Assembly: GCA_029990175.1 (NCBI GenBank)
Contig: JARKIP010000023.1
Location: 20,045,501-20,109,500 of the forward strand
Direction: 5' to 3'
DNA length: 64,000 bases
From: Petunia secreta
Lineage: Eukaryota; Streptophyta; Magnoliopsida; Solanales; Solanaceae
In this document: piece after piece, positions 1-10,849 of the stretch
How positions within the stretch are numbered: position 1 is the stretch's first letter
How the letters are laid out: each line of letters begins with the position of its first letter
Translations under genes and position numbers: made by a program
The notes under the pieces: model-generated
The model's input: the letters and a program-made list of their open reading frames with translations, nothing else
The model's database searches: none
Told to the model about the DNA's origin: nothing

Positions 1-1597
1 TACTGGTCTTCATGTGAATTGGAGCAAAAGCTTGATCTTTCGTGTGAATGAAGTTCCAAATATTCTGTTATTGGCAAGTACCCTGGGATATGAGATCGGA
101 GCACTTCCAACTAAATATTTAGGGTTGCCTCTGGGTGCAAAAAACAAGTCTGAAGAAATCTGGAATGAGGTACTTGAGAGATGTGAAAAAAGGTTATCTA
201 GATGGAAGAGAAATTATCTATCACTTGGGGGGAGGGTTACTTTGGTAAACATTGTTTTGGATTCTACCAACTTACATTATGTCTTTGTTTCCAATTCCTT
301 AAAAGATTGAGAGAAAAATCGACACCTTGAGGAGGAATTTCATTTGGCAGGGGAACAAAGAAAAGAGAAGCTATCACTTGGTGAAATGGAAAACATTGAT
401 TACTCCTAGAAAGGAGGGGGGCCTAGGCATCAGAAATTTGAGACAACAGAACAAGAGCTTAGTGATGAAATGGCTACGGAAGTTTTCTATGAATGAGAAT
501 GCATTGTGGAAACGAGCAGTTTCTGAAAAATATGGTGAAGGGGGGCAGTGGTGCACTAAAGCAGTCTCTGAAAGTTATGGTGTTGGTGTGTGGAAGTCCA
601 TAAGGAATCTTTGGCCAATTTTCTCAAGTTATATGGGTGTCAGGGTGGGAAATGGGATGAAAATCTCATTTTGGAATGATCATTGGATAGGAAATGAATC
701 TTTAAAAGAGCAACTCCCTGATATATTTAACTTGGTCCAACAACCAAATGCTACTGTAGCTGAGCTGTGGAGTCAGCAGGGATGGAACTTGACCTTTAGA
801 AGATTTTTGAATGACTGGGAGGTGCTTAGACTAGTTGAATTCTATAAAGTGTTGGAGGACTTCAAAGGAATCTCAGATCAGGAAGATAGACTTCATTGGA
901 AAAGGGACAACAAAGGCTTTTTTACTGTGAAGTCTGCTTATATGGGACTCAATAGTTCAGGACAACATAGTGAAGGATGGCATTGGAAACACTTGTGGAA
1001 AATAAAAGCACATCTTAAGGTTGTATGTTTCTGCTGGCTGGTGGTAAAAGAGGCTGTTTTGACACAAGAAAATTTGCAAAGAAGAGGCATGCAGTTGTGT
1101 TCAAGATGTTCTCTATGCGGGAAAGAAAATGAAACCAATAGTCACCTCTGCCGGGTTACTTGGAGTTTGTGGCTGCTATTTTTAAACATGAAGGACCTCA
1201 GGTGGACGATGCCAAGATCAATGGGAGAGCTCTTAGCATGCTGGAACAATCAGGGTGGAGTAATTAGCCAGAAAAAATGGTGGTGCATCATTCCTGCTTG
1301 CATTTGGTGGACAATATGGAGGAAAAGAAATTCCAGATGCTTTGAGGACATATCTAACCATGAGCAGAAATCAAGATGAACTGTCTTTTTTTACTTCACT
1401 TTTGGGGTAAAGAAAAATTTGTAGAGGAGGTAGGATCCTGTTAGATGTAATTGAAGGTATGTGAAGGACAAAGGCTAGTATATCTTTGGGATGCTTTTTC
1501 CTATTTTGCTATGTAATTGTCTGTTTCTTTAGCACTTTCTTTGTGCTATCGAACTTTCTGTTTTTCATAATAAAATATGTTACCAGACTCAAAAAAA
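1..1597 (+). mobile_element. LINE (non-LTR retrotransposon) 3' part, truncated by window edge
   Basis: The segment reads as the end of a plant L1-type ORF2: the tail of reverse transcriptase (PTKYLGLPLGA, then the SRWKRNYLSLGGRVTLV motif), then the connector RRNFIWQG and a zf-RVT domain (KSAYMGL, HLWKIKAHLKVVCFCWL, CSRCSLCGKENETNSHL). The 3' end is a short A-run at about 1588-1597 after a non-coding tail. The 5' part lies outside the window. It sits on the plus strand inside what appears to be an intron of the minus-strand acyltransferase gene at 2642-3578. Family assignment is firm; the exact 3' end and target duplication were not determined. Confidence 0.88.
14..1379 (+). pseudogene. LINE reverse transcriptase / zf-RVT ORF, frame-broken
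   Basis: Two open stretches in different frames (14-310 and 327-1379) belong to one ancestral ORF2. The first covers the RT thumb-side region; the second covers the connector and the C-terminal zinc-binding zf-RVT domain. The break lies just before position 310: the conserved FPIP motif continues in the other frame and then meets a stop before KIERKIDTLRRNF. The copy is therefore inactive. Related zf-RVT sequences occur on the minus strand at about 55.4-56.3 kb and 56.7-57.4 kb. Confidence 0.85.
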
Positions 1598-2054
1598 TAT
1601 CAAGAGCAAAACATGATTTTGGAAGAAAATATTGAGTTCTTGTGAAAAAGTTGATACTTAAACAAACACTTCCGTGACAAACTGATCACGAACTCAAAGC
1701 CATAGCATCTAAAAGAGGTTGTATGTACGCAGCTACCCTGATGCAAGCATCGTGACCTATAAGTCACACAGAGACAACTATATCAGTTGCTCCAGGGCTC
1801 CTTTAAACAGTAAAACAACTACTACAGCAAAAAGCATTAGAAAACTAAGCAAAACATACTACAAAACCAACTCCATACCACAAAAAGGAGAAAAAACTTG
1901 TAGTTGCGAGCCCCAACACAATTGACAACCCATATGCAGTGATGATCCATCTTAAGAACACATCTTTGACCTACAGGACACATCATAGAATTTCCAGTTC
2001 AGCAGATATCAGTTATAGGTCATATAAGTGCCTAATTTCTTCGAAACATGGCAC

Positions 2055-2265
2055 GATAGCATGCATCTTATAAAAATAATGTAAATTATCATTATTACGA
2101 AGAAAAGAAAGGACTTGAAACGTCTTTCCCAGGCAGTGCACCAGCGTGCATCCTATAGCAATAATGCAAATTATCACGCGACATTTCTAAGAATGGTGCA
2201 GATAGATAAAAATAATGCAAATTATCATGTGACAGTTCTAAGAAATAGTGCAGATAGATAAAAAT
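2055..2265. repeat. Short tandem repeat, about 50 bp unit, 2-3 copies
   Basis: The phrase AATAATGCAAATTATCA recurs at about 2160 and 2210 with the flanking phrase GTGCAGATAGATAAAAAT, giving a period near 50 bp, and a more diverged copy lies upstream near 2075. It lies in the presumed intron of the acyltransferase gene between the LINE and exon 2. No function is suggested by the sequence. Confidence 0.6.
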
Positions 2266-2641
2266 CACCATGTATATTATATAGAAATATACAAACTCAA
2301 AATCAACCAGACCTTGACAAGAAAACTGTTTAATTATATAGAGAAGAGAAATGAAAACGAGAATAAACCTTTCAACTCACACCAAATATTCCAGATAAGG
2401 ATTAAGATAAAGATCCTAAGGAGCATTGTTCTGGGATGTGCTATTCCTTTGGCCTAGAGATGGAAAATGGAAACCAGTAACAAATAGGCACGGTATAAAT
2501 GGCACAGGTAAAGAATTATACAACTCACATATAATCCATCTCCATTTTGTCACCTATACTTCCACTGAAGGCAAGAAGAAAACTTTATCTGTGCAATCGT
2601 AGATTGGATATAAGCAAATAGTTAATTAGACTAGCACGTAC

Positions 2642-3578
2642 AAACAGAACAATGATGACAGCGTGGTGGTTTTCTATTTAGGCATTGACTGCAATAGCCT
2701 CTAGACTGTGATTGTCTTCTTTCTATCTGGTCAGTTGATAATGTTGGAGTAGGGTTCTCGATTGATGCATAATCAGACAAGGCCACTGAGTTAGCCCCCT
2801 CTATGTTCTGCTCCGATACTAATTTCCAGTTTTCAGGGACAGAACCAGGGTCCTGAATTACTACTTTAATATAGCTCCACATTAGCAATACAAGCTGCAA
2901 GATGAATTACAATTTTACATTAGGCCCCAAGTACTGAATCAAAAGTAACAATCCTCCAATGAAAATGATGCCTTCTCTAGGGAGTGTCTACTGGTAATAT
3001 GTGTACTAAACAAAGTATAAAAATAGGTAGATGTTTGCGCATGTATAATTTGAATAAGTGCAAGTGTGCAACTCATGTTTGTAGTGTACGAATGATGTGC
3101 AACTCCAAACATATCAAAGTTAGAAAAACCGCAGTTTCTACACAATACAAAAATGTCTGAGACATGAATCTTATGAAGGCAGTAAAAGGGAAATTTGTGA
3201 GCAATAAGGAATTGTCGGTAGTGATGCTATAGGCAAGCCACAATACGCAAAGTGAAGTTTCATAACAAGTAGTTGGGTACTGCAGCCTAAGGCAAGACTT
3301 TGACTAATTAGTAATACCCAAGTGGCATGAGAGAAAAATCTAAGGACCAAATTTAAGCACTAACGAAGACTTGGAGATAAAGTTGTACTTACAAGGATAT
3401 GAAAGGTGATAATAATAGTGAAAGACAATAAGGAGGGAGCAGTGGGGAGGAGATGAGGAGCCCAAGTAAGTAGGACGACGGCATAATAGGAAAGGGCGAC
3501 AATGGCAAAAACGATGAGGATCATCAAATACCCAAGAACCTTCAGTCCAGAGCATAGCCTGAAAGGATTCAAATCCAT
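2642..3578 (-). CDS. DHHC-type protein S-acyltransferase (PAT12-like), exons 1-2, partial
   Basis: Protein S-acyltransferases attach palmitate to cysteines of membrane-associated proteins in endomembranes. Exon 1 is 3578-3393 (62 codons from MDLNPFRLCSGLKVLGYLMI), carrying the first membrane segment. It ends at a GTAAGT donor. Exon 2 is 2894-2642, after a TTGCAG acceptor. It contains LVLLMWSYIKVVIQDPG (second membrane segment plus the DPG motif) and the start of the Cys-rich domain, GYCSQCLNRKPPRCHHCSV, ending at a GTACGT donor. The splice joins in frame as FHIL-LVLLMWSY. The catalytic DHHC exon is not found at 1-2641 and presumably lies beyond the left edge. I chose the MDLNPF start because the N-terminus closely resembles Arabidopsis PAT12. 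An in-frame extension reaches back to 3767 but looks like 5' UTR. Confidence 0.85.
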
Positions 3579-3906
3579 TACAGCAGCAGGAGTTATGATC
3601 GACCTCCTCGATCGAGCTGGGAACAAGCGTCTCAACATATGGGAAGCCAGCTCGATGATCTTTTCTTGTTTCCCACTAAAACTATGGACGAAATCTTGAA
3701 TAAAGAAAAGGGGCTTTTCTTTTCTTTCTCCATCTCTCTTACTTGTGAAGGAGGGCCTAATTAGCACTTCTAAAACCTGGGATAAAAGTTAAAATTCACT
3801 AGGAATTGAATAGTGTGACATGGTGAATTAACTTTATTCATCTTATATCATGTTTTATTTGTTAAATATGTATACAAAACACACTTGTCAGCCGATGATA
3901 TGGAAT

Positions 3907-4524
3907 TAGGAGTGGCAATGGGGCGGGGCGGGGCGAGCCTTCCCCTGCCAAAGTTTTGCCCCCGCCCCGCCCCGCCCCGCTCCATTTGGTCTTTGTCAAG
4001 TTTCAGCCCCGCCCTGCCCCGTTTGACCCGCCCTGCTCTGTCCCGTTTTGCTTCGCCCCCGCCCCGTCCCATTTAAATAACATTTTAAGTGATTATTTTT
4101 TATTTTTTATCATCAAAATTGAACTTTTGTTTTAACTTTTAATCCATTTAAAATATCTCTAACTTTTTTTCGATTGCAATTTTCAAATTTGATGATTTTG
4201 TAGTTACTTGAAAAAATTGAAGCTTTTAAAAAATTTATAGTATTTCAAAAGTATTACGTATTTACTATATTAATTAATAATTTAAATAGCCAATAGTGGA
4301 ACAATATTTCCATTATTTCCTCAACTTAATCATGAAATAAGAAAATAGTGGGAAAAAACAAGTAAAATTATTGGGCCTATATGTTGCCCCTCCCCGTCCC
4401 GCCCCGCCCCAAAAATCCTAAAATAAAATTTTGCCCCGCCCTGTCCCGCCTCGCCCCGTTTAGCAGTTGCCCCGCCCTGTCCCGTTTGGTGTTTTGCCCC
4501 GCCCCGCCCCAATTGCCATCCCTA
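3907..4524. mobile_element. hAT-type MITE with GC-rich GGGGC subterminal arrays
   Basis: An 8-bp target duplication, TATGGAAT, is present at 3899-3906 and 4525-4532. The ends are inverted: left TAGGAGTGGCAATGGGGCG and right (reverse complement) TAGGGATGGCAATTGGGGCG. About 170 bp at the left and 145 bp at the right consist of degenerate GGGGCG pentamer/hexamer arrays, while the core is AT-rich. The 8-bp duplication and TAGGxxTGGCA ends fit a non-autonomous hAT element. It lies just upstream of the acyltransferase gene. Open frames across the GGGGC arrays are low-complexity artefacts. Confidence 0.88.
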
Positions 4525-4532
4525 TATGGAAT

Positions 4533-5036
4533 ATCGGGCTCACCTAAATACCATTGTGCTTTTGGAATTGCTACATACTAGTGAATATGTTCAATACCGC
4601 ATTAAATTATAATTTAATTTTTTTCCTATACCGAAATATTGAAAATAATCTTAAGTTAGGGGTTGCGCTCAGTCTTAGAAAGCACACCCTTTTTCTTGTA
4701 GTTGTACTAATATTTAAATTAAGAGTATTTGAATATGAGACAGCTTGTGGTGATCATCTTGGTGTAGTTTTGTAAGGATTATTTGGTGATTAATAAAATT
4801 CCTTTTGATTATAAAAAAAATGTGAAAATTGACTATAAAAACATATAGAAAGATAAAATTTAAGTTTAAAAAAGAATGATGTTAATCTCCATGCTTTGTG
4901 TAGAGTACTTTACAATTGTTACACACTTACACCTTCATTTGACATTTTAAATTTAGGTAGTTAGATTTTAAAAACTAAAAAATAGAATAATAATAAGAAG
5001 AAACAGTGCCAGATAAATATAGAACTAAATATTACT
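4533..5036. other. AT-rich intergenic stretch, nothing recognised
   Basis: Apart from short A/T runs I see no coding potential, RNA gene or repeat structure here. Confidence 0.5.
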
Positions 5037-5527
5037 CCACTCAGGCACTAAACCTTGAACTCTCTGTATATATTCACACAACCTTATCCTTCAACTAGCT
5101 TTTGTATGTTTAAGTAGATTTCATGCTTTTTTTTGCTTTCGGTTAATGCTTATTATGCATAAACATTTATCCGAAAAGGGCTAAATTTGCCCCTCTACTA
5201 TGGCACTGATGTGGCAGGTTTGGCGCTGATGTGGCAGCAACCTTTTATCCAGCGTGGAGGCCCGTTAATAATAAGAGTAAAAGTGTATACTATGGTAACG
5301 GTAGGGGTATGGATGCACCAAATATTTAACAGATGGTAAACCTGACCCCTAAACCATAGTAGAGGGGCAAATTTGACCCTTTTCTGATAGAAATGTTTAT
5401 GCATAATAAGCATTAACCGAAAGCAAAAAAAAAAAAAGCATGAAATCCACTTAAACATACAAAAGCTAGTTGAAGGATAAGGTTGTGTGAATATATACAG
5501 AGAGTTCAAGGTTTAGTGCCTGAGTGG
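5037..5527. repeat. Large near-perfect inverted repeat (foldback) with an inner MITE-like element
   Basis: The left arm 5037-5203 and right arm 5354-5527 are reverse complements over about 165-175 bp with only a few differences, mainly the length of an A/T run and a small indel near 5170/5390. The spacer is about 150 bp. The innermost 29-30 bp of each arm (5175-5203 and 5354-5383; AAATTTGCCCCTCTACTATGG) look like the terminal inverted repeat of a common Solanaceae-type small transposon. The outer arms (CCACTCAGGCACTAAACCTT) appear to be mirrored flanking DNA. A transcript across it would fold into a long hairpin. Confidence 0.85.
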
Positions 5528-5883
5528 TGAAACCTTTTCAAATTCCACAATTAAGTAGAGTGGCTTTAGTTAGTAGAATATTGATGGTTGTTTCTTATAA
5601 AGTTTCGCGAACCTGAGCAAACGTTTCTATTTTAACATTACTAAAAAAATAAATTTTAAGATGAAGAAGATGCAAACCAAAAGAATTTGTGTGGTTGCAC
5701 CTCAGATATAGTTGTTTATATAGGAGAAAAGATAGTAAATACGGGGAGAGGAATCATTTTATAACCTCCATCCATTACACTCTCCCTTGAATCCACAGTT
5801 ATTGACTATTGAGTTTTTGTAACATAAAATACATTTAATATCATTATGAGAGTTGATGGGTGATTTTTTAGATTATTTAAACG
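5528..5883. other. AT-rich intergenic stretch, nothing recognised
   Basis: No ORF of note, no RNA gene and no clear repeat between the hairpin and the next transposon. Confidence 0.45.
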
Positions 5884-6880
5884 GAAAAAGGCCAAATTTA
5901 CTCCTCAACTATTGAAAATGGATCAGTTATACCCTCCGTTTGATTTTGGTATCAAAAATACCCTTACTGTTAACTTATTGGTTCACTTTTACCCCCGAAA
6001 ACTAACGAACTCCATGTCACTTTAAAACATACATAAAATAATATTTTTATGCTGACTTGGAAATACAAGTTGGAAAAGAAAAATTTCACCTCATTTTTTT
6101 CTCCCTTTCCAACCATAACTTAGCCATAATTAAGCACCACCACAGCCACAAGTCAGCGAATAGATAGAAGTGACGAACTTCGCTATTTTTCAAAATTGAG
6201 GGGTTAGATTTTGACCTGGGTTGTCATTTTTGGAGGTCTTTCCATGCGTAAAATCGAAGTTCAAATTAAGCTTCTTAAGTTTTCTTAAACCTTGAAGCCC
6301 ATGTTTATGGTGTTCATATTTTAGATCTGAAAATTCGTTTTAATAGGGTACAAAAACCTTGGAAATATGTTGTTCTGGTTTGCTTTTGAATTTTGCAACA
6401 GATTTTTTATATTGGTTTTCTTGAAATCCTCCATTGATAGCTTTTGAAAAGCTTGAACCCATAAATGGGTGTTGTTGGATAATTTTTGTCGTGAAGTCAA
6501 CAACAATTTTCAAAGACAAACGAGGTGGTTTCTTTATGGAATCTGACTTATAGTGATGCTTACTGTTGAGGTATTGAGTCAATACTATTCACTATGGTGA
6601 GGAAGGCAAAGAGAAAAAATGAAATTGAGTCAATACTATTCTCTGTGGTGAGAAAGGCAAAGAGAAAAAATGAGGTGGAGTTTTTTTTTTCCAACTTGTA
6701 TTTCCAAGTCAGCATATAAAATTATTTTATGCATGTTTTAATGTGACATGGAATTCGTTAATCTTCAGGGGTAAAAGTGAGTCAATAAGTTAACTGTAAG
6801 GGTATTTTTGATACCAAAATCAAACGGAGGGTATAATTAATCCATTTTTTATAGTTGAGGGGTAAATAGAGCAAAGGCTA
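5884..6880. mobile_element. Non-autonomous DNA transposon with long (about 220 bp) terminal inverted repeats
   Basis: The left 5884-6105 and right 6655-6880 ends are inverted copies of each other. They share CTCAACTAT, TACCCTCCGTTTGATTTTGG, TGATACCAAAAATACCC-type and GCTGACTTGGAAATACAAG blocks in mirrored order. The inner 550 bp carries no convincing ORF. Long TIRs suggest a MULE-like or foldback element. I could not settle the target-site duplication, so superfamily remains open. Confidence 0.8.
6573..6674. repeat. 51-bp direct tandem duplication inside the long-TIR element
   Basis: ATTGAGTCAATACTATTC begins at 6573 and again at 6624, and both copies run on to GGCAAAGAGAAAAAATGA with four or so differences. 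It is a local duplication near the right TIR. Confidence 0.8.
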
Positions 6881-6945
6881 AAAAAAGAGAAAAAAGATAA
6901 GTAGAATCCTTGGTCAAAGAGAAGTATCACATCACCACTCTTGAG

Positions 6946-6948
<3 letters not shown>

Positions 6949-6978
<30 letters not shown>
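6949..6978. repeat. AT dinucleotide microsatellite
   Basis: An uninterrupted run of about 14 AT units. Confidence 0.9.
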
Positions 6979-7071
6979 CATTTGTGAGCGGCTAACTTCC
7001 TACAACAACAACAATCTACTTACTGAAATCAATAAGTGAGATCTTGAGGTTACGTATATATTACCCCTAAC

Positions 7072-7886
7072 TAGGGGTGAACATAGATCGGGTTGGTTCG
7101 GTTTTTTCCATTTACAAAACCAAACGAATAATTTCGGTTTTTTAAACCTTTAACCAAACCAAACCAACCAAAGTCGGATTTTCTAATGTCGGTTTTATTC
7201 GGTTTATTCGGTTTTTATTTGTTAACAACAAATATGTGGTGTTTTCTCACCTTTAAAAGTATAGGTAAAAAGCTCGTATCCAATTTGTACAAAAGAAGAC
7301 AAGTTAAACCAAGTTAGTTCATATTAAAATTGCGTTGGATACATAAAGTTCAAGATTTTCTCCTTTTTCTTTAATAGGTAACTGTAGAGTACTATAAGAA
7401 ATGACACTCTTAATCAGACGTTCCAAATATAGATTTAGAGACGTACAATATAGCTCATCTAGATGCACATATATAACAAAAGAAAAAAATATTTACCGGT
7501 TAAAAAAACAATAATAGCACCTCAAATTTTTTTGGGCCAAATTCTTTTGTCATAACCCTATCACTAATTCTTATTAAAATTAGCTCTTGTAGATGTGTGT
7601 TGTAAATCGTAAGTTTATAACATAAGTACATAGCTAAGAAAAGCTACTAAGATATTTAGACAATACTTTTCAATGAATGAATTTTATACGTATAAAAATT
7701 TAAAAGTAACATATATGTAATGTCGGTTCGGTCTGGTCTCGGTTCGGTTTTTTTATGGGTAACACCAAACCAAACCTAATATGTCGGTTTTTTTTTCGCC
7801 AACACCAAACCATAGTCTTTTTTTTTCTCGGTTCGGTTTGGTTTGTCGGTTTGGTTCGGTTTGCCGGTTTGGTTTGTACAGCCCTA
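7072..7886. mobile_element. hAT-type MITE with GGTTCGGTTT subterminal arrays
   Basis: The 8-bp target duplication CCCCTAAC is at 7064-7071 and 7887-7894. The ends are TAGGGGTGAACA (left) and TAGGGCTGTACA (reverse complement of right). Both ends carry many copies of a CGGTTTGGTT/TCGGTTC motif in opposite orientation; the core is AT-rich with no real ORF. This is a second member of the same structural class as 3907-4524 and 9550-10214. It is immediately followed, with no spacer, by the target duplication of the MULE at 7904. Confidence 0.9.
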
Positions 7887-7903
7887 CCCCTAACTAATAA
7901 ATA

Positions 7904-9217
7904 GGCAGAATACATAGATGGCTCCTCGAAGTTGTACCCAATTTTCATATAGACACCTCAATTTTCCTAGTGATCAGATAGACACCTCATGTCGTTCCCA
8001 GTGTGTCTCGTGAATCCCTCATGGTGACATGACAATTCAAGTGTATTTCACTCAATTTTAAGCGCGTGAATGGTATATTTTTGCGTGTTTTCTTTTTCTT
8101 TTTGGATAACTTTATTTTATGTGGGTTTCACAACATATTTTTCATTTCTTCATACCAATATTTTTTACCCATATGTGGGTCCCACCCTAAAAAATAAAAT
8201 AAAAAAAGAATAAAACTTCAAGCCTTTCTTCCCCACTAAACCCCTCTGGCCCACCTCACCAACACACCAACTGCATCTTCTCCATTAATTTCAGGCAACA
8301 CCTCCCAAATTCTTCTTTCTTCTCCTCTTTATAAACCCATAACCAAGGACATCACAAGATTGTTCATTCTCCTGAATTAAGCTTCCACGACTAACTACAG
8401 CTAGCGACACTACACAATCGTCGTTCCCCTTCCTTCTTCCACAGTCAAAATCACTAGTTTTTACAAATATTTACATATTCACCACCACAATATTTCAATA
8501 CAACAATAATCTTCACAAAATTTATCTGTCAAAATCAAAACAAACTGAAAATTACGTCTTTCAAAAGCTCACAAGCTTAGAGAGCCAAGATTCCAAGATT
8601 CAAAATCTAAAGAGCTCCGTTCTTTTTCCTTCACTACAAACTTTGAAGGAAAATTTCGAAATTTTTAGCGGAGAGCAAAATGGGTTTCATGTTCTTCAAA
8701 TTTTCTCAGAACTTATTAATGGAGAATTTAGATTCCTCAATAGTAGCACAAACAAACTCGAAAAATACAATAAAGACGGATTCAAACTTGCCCAGTCATA
8801 GCTCGGATACGAAGTTGGTGGTCATAAATGAAATCTCTTGTTTTCTTTGAAATGGGTTAAAATAGGGAAGTGGGTGCATGAAAAGGAAGGAGAAGGATTG
8901 GGTTGGGGGGAGGGGGATGGGGCTGGTGGAATACAATAAAGGGTTTAACCTTGTAGGCCTTTTTTTCTTTTTAAAATGTAGAAATTATATTTTAATTATA
9001 TGTGTCACTTTTTTTAATGAATAATACACGTGTCAGTCTTTGATTTGTTCATTTGACACGTCAACAGCGAGAGTAACTCACGTATTTGACTTGTTGGATC
9101 TGTGTGCTTATAAGACACACTGGGGATGACATGAGATGTCTATCTGATCACTAGGAAAGTTGAGGTGACTATGTGAGAATTGGGTACAACTTCGAGGGGT
9201 CATCTATCTATTCTGCC
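7904..9217. mobile_element. MULE-type transposon with ~107-bp TIRs and 9-bp target duplication
   Basis: The 9-bp duplication TAATAAATA occurs at 7895-7903 and 9218-9226. The terminal inverted repeats begin GGCAGAATACATAGATGGCT (left) and GGCAGAATAGATAGATGACC (right, reverse complement), and match over about 107 bp through AAGTTGTACCCAATT, CCTAGTGATCAGATAGACA and CCCAGTGTGTCT. There is no transposase inside. The interior has a CT-rich leader-like stretch (8220-8640) followed by a 56-codon ORF, so it may be a Pack-MULE carrying a gene fragment. Confidence 0.92.
8680..8850 (+). CDS. 56-aa ORF inside the MULE, possible captured gene fragment
   Basis: The frame starts at ATG 8680 (MGFMFFKFSQNLLMENLDSS) and ends at TGA 8848-8850. 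It is preceded by about 400 bp of CT-rich, CAACA-rich sequence that resembles a plant 5' UTR, with a TATA-like TATAAA at about 8330. I do not recognise the protein and see no domain. It could be the first exon of a host gene carried within the element, or chance. The C-terminal half (Ser/Thr/Asn-rich) then ISCFL-stop shows no structure. Confidence 0.3.
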   Translation: MGFMFFKFSQNLLMENLDSSIVAQTNSKNTIKTDSNLPSHSSDTKLVVINEISCFL

Positions 9218-9226
9218 TAATAAATA

Positions 9227-9541
9227 AGATAGAGAAGTTGTTTCTGAAAAATCTCCGACTCAAAATAAGTGTTATGAAAATAAGTGTGAGCAATAAATGC
9301 GTTAAATTTATGATGTAAATCTTTAGAGAAAAACATAGTAAAGCTGCTAACTTTGTCTTTTGTTATTATATATAGGTAGGGAAAAGAAGATAATCACAGC
9401 AATCATGAAAAAGCATTGTTCTACCATATCGGAAAAAAAATCAAAGAAAGGAATATTTGGATATACAAATCTGATTGAGCATGTCTTTGTACTAAGCTTT
9501 AGCTCAATGCTAAAAAAATTCTATGAGGTTCATTTGATATG
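9227..9541. other. Short AT-rich spacer between two transposons
   Basis: No recognisable gene; an open frame that begins here runs into the low-complexity CGGTTT array of the next element and is not credible. Confidence 0.45.
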
Positions 9542-9549
9542 GTTACTAG

Positions 9550-10214
9550 TAGGGGTGGGCATTCGGTTTTTTGGTTCGGTTTTTAATTATTCGGTTTCGG
9601 TTTTTCGGTTTTCGGTTTTGAAAAACTTCAATCCAATCCAAACCAAAATAAATTTGGTTTGGTTCGGTTTTCCTCTTTTCGGTTCTGTTTTTTTCGGTTT
9701 AGTTTTCGATTTTTTCGGTTTTGTCATATAAGACAAGCTTTAAATGAAATACTTGAAAGAATATAAATACAAGTCAAAATATTAAACATTAAATCTAAAT
9801 CATAATTCTAGATAAAGAGAGAACATGAATCCTAGGTAAAAGGAGATCTTACCATTCAAGAGGTAAAAATTGATTGAAACTTTTGATGAAAGCTTCACAC
9901 GTATTATACCATAATACAAAGAGGTTAAAGTATTGAAGGTATAAAGTATTGAAATATTCAAACTCTAAAACCCTTAAACAAGTTTAGGTTAAGAGATAAT
10001 ATGAAAGCTTTTCTTTGTGTGTGTGTATATATATAATTTCGGTTTTTTGGATTTTTCGGTTTCTATGATTTGAAATCCGAAACCAAACCAAAATACCAAA
10101 GTTTTCATATTCTCAATCCAATCCAAACCAATTATTTAAAAATCCAAACCAAATTAAAAAACTAATTCGGTTCGGTTTGGTTTTTCGGTTTAATCCGAAT
10201 AGTGCTCACCCCTA
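9550..10214. mobile_element. hAT-type MITE with TTCGGTTTT subterminal arrays
   Basis: The 8-bp duplication GTTACTAG is perfect at 9542-9549 and 10215-10222. The ends are TAGGGGTGGGCATTCGG and (reverse complement of the right) TAGGGGTGAGCACTATTCGG. The first 170 bp and last 180 bp carry inverted TTCGGTTTT / AAACCGAA arrays. It is the best-preserved of the three hAT MITEs here. The 123-codon frame at 9360-9731 that enters it is an artefact of the array. Confidence 0.93.
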
Positions 10215-10222
10215 GTTACTAG

Positions 10223-10845
10223 CTCCGGAACTTTACGCTATTTAAGTTCTCTTGTACTTTAAAGTGTTGGGGTCCATTCCATGTGAAAACAAAGGTAAAA
10301 AATAAAGCAGTCAAATTTTTTTTTACCGTTGGCAAAAAACTTTGTTTGGACGGTACTAATATTTGACTTGACTTAATAATAATGTATGCGATGACATTTC
10401 GTGCAAGAAGTTAAGCTTTATAAATAGAGCAGATTGTCTAGGGTTTCAAAGAGACCACATAGGGAGACACACAGAGAGAAATGTAGTGTGTTGTGTGATG
10501 GAGAAATATTTGAATATGTTGTTTGATCTTGATTCATGGATATCAAAATATTATATATTGATATATGATTAGAACAAGCAGCGGAGATATTTTAAACTCA
10601 AAAATGTGAAAATAAAATTCGTCCAAATTTGGTCATAGTTTCGGAGATCAGAAAACTTGACGAACTCCGATTGACCTGAAATTTGGTAAGTTAATCAGAA
10701 ACAACCCAACGAGAAAAACTCACTGCTTTGCAATGAACCAAGTTACTTTTCGGCGATTTGAGGTTGTTAAGATGGCGTTTTGGAAGTTTTTCTATTTTCT
10801 GGAAATTATTTTTCAACGAAAAGTTAATGGTTGGCACCCAGTGGT
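10223..10845. other. AT-rich region, possibly 5' leader of decayed Copia element
   Basis: The stretch includes ACAAGCAGCGGAGATATTTT at about 10573, which resembles leader sequence of some plant Copia elements, but no LTR or primer-binding site could be identified. No ORF is supported. Confidence 0.3.
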
Positions 10846-10849
10846 AATA

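Noticed and set aside
3848..4581. Several overlapping Arg/Gly/Pro-rich frames on both strands
   Set aside because: They arise from the GGGGC arrays of the hAT MITE, which stay open in many frames.
7700..7948. 82-codon minus-strand frame rich in KPNRT
   Set aside because: It is the translated CGGTTTGGTT array of the MITE and crosses the MITE/MULE junction.
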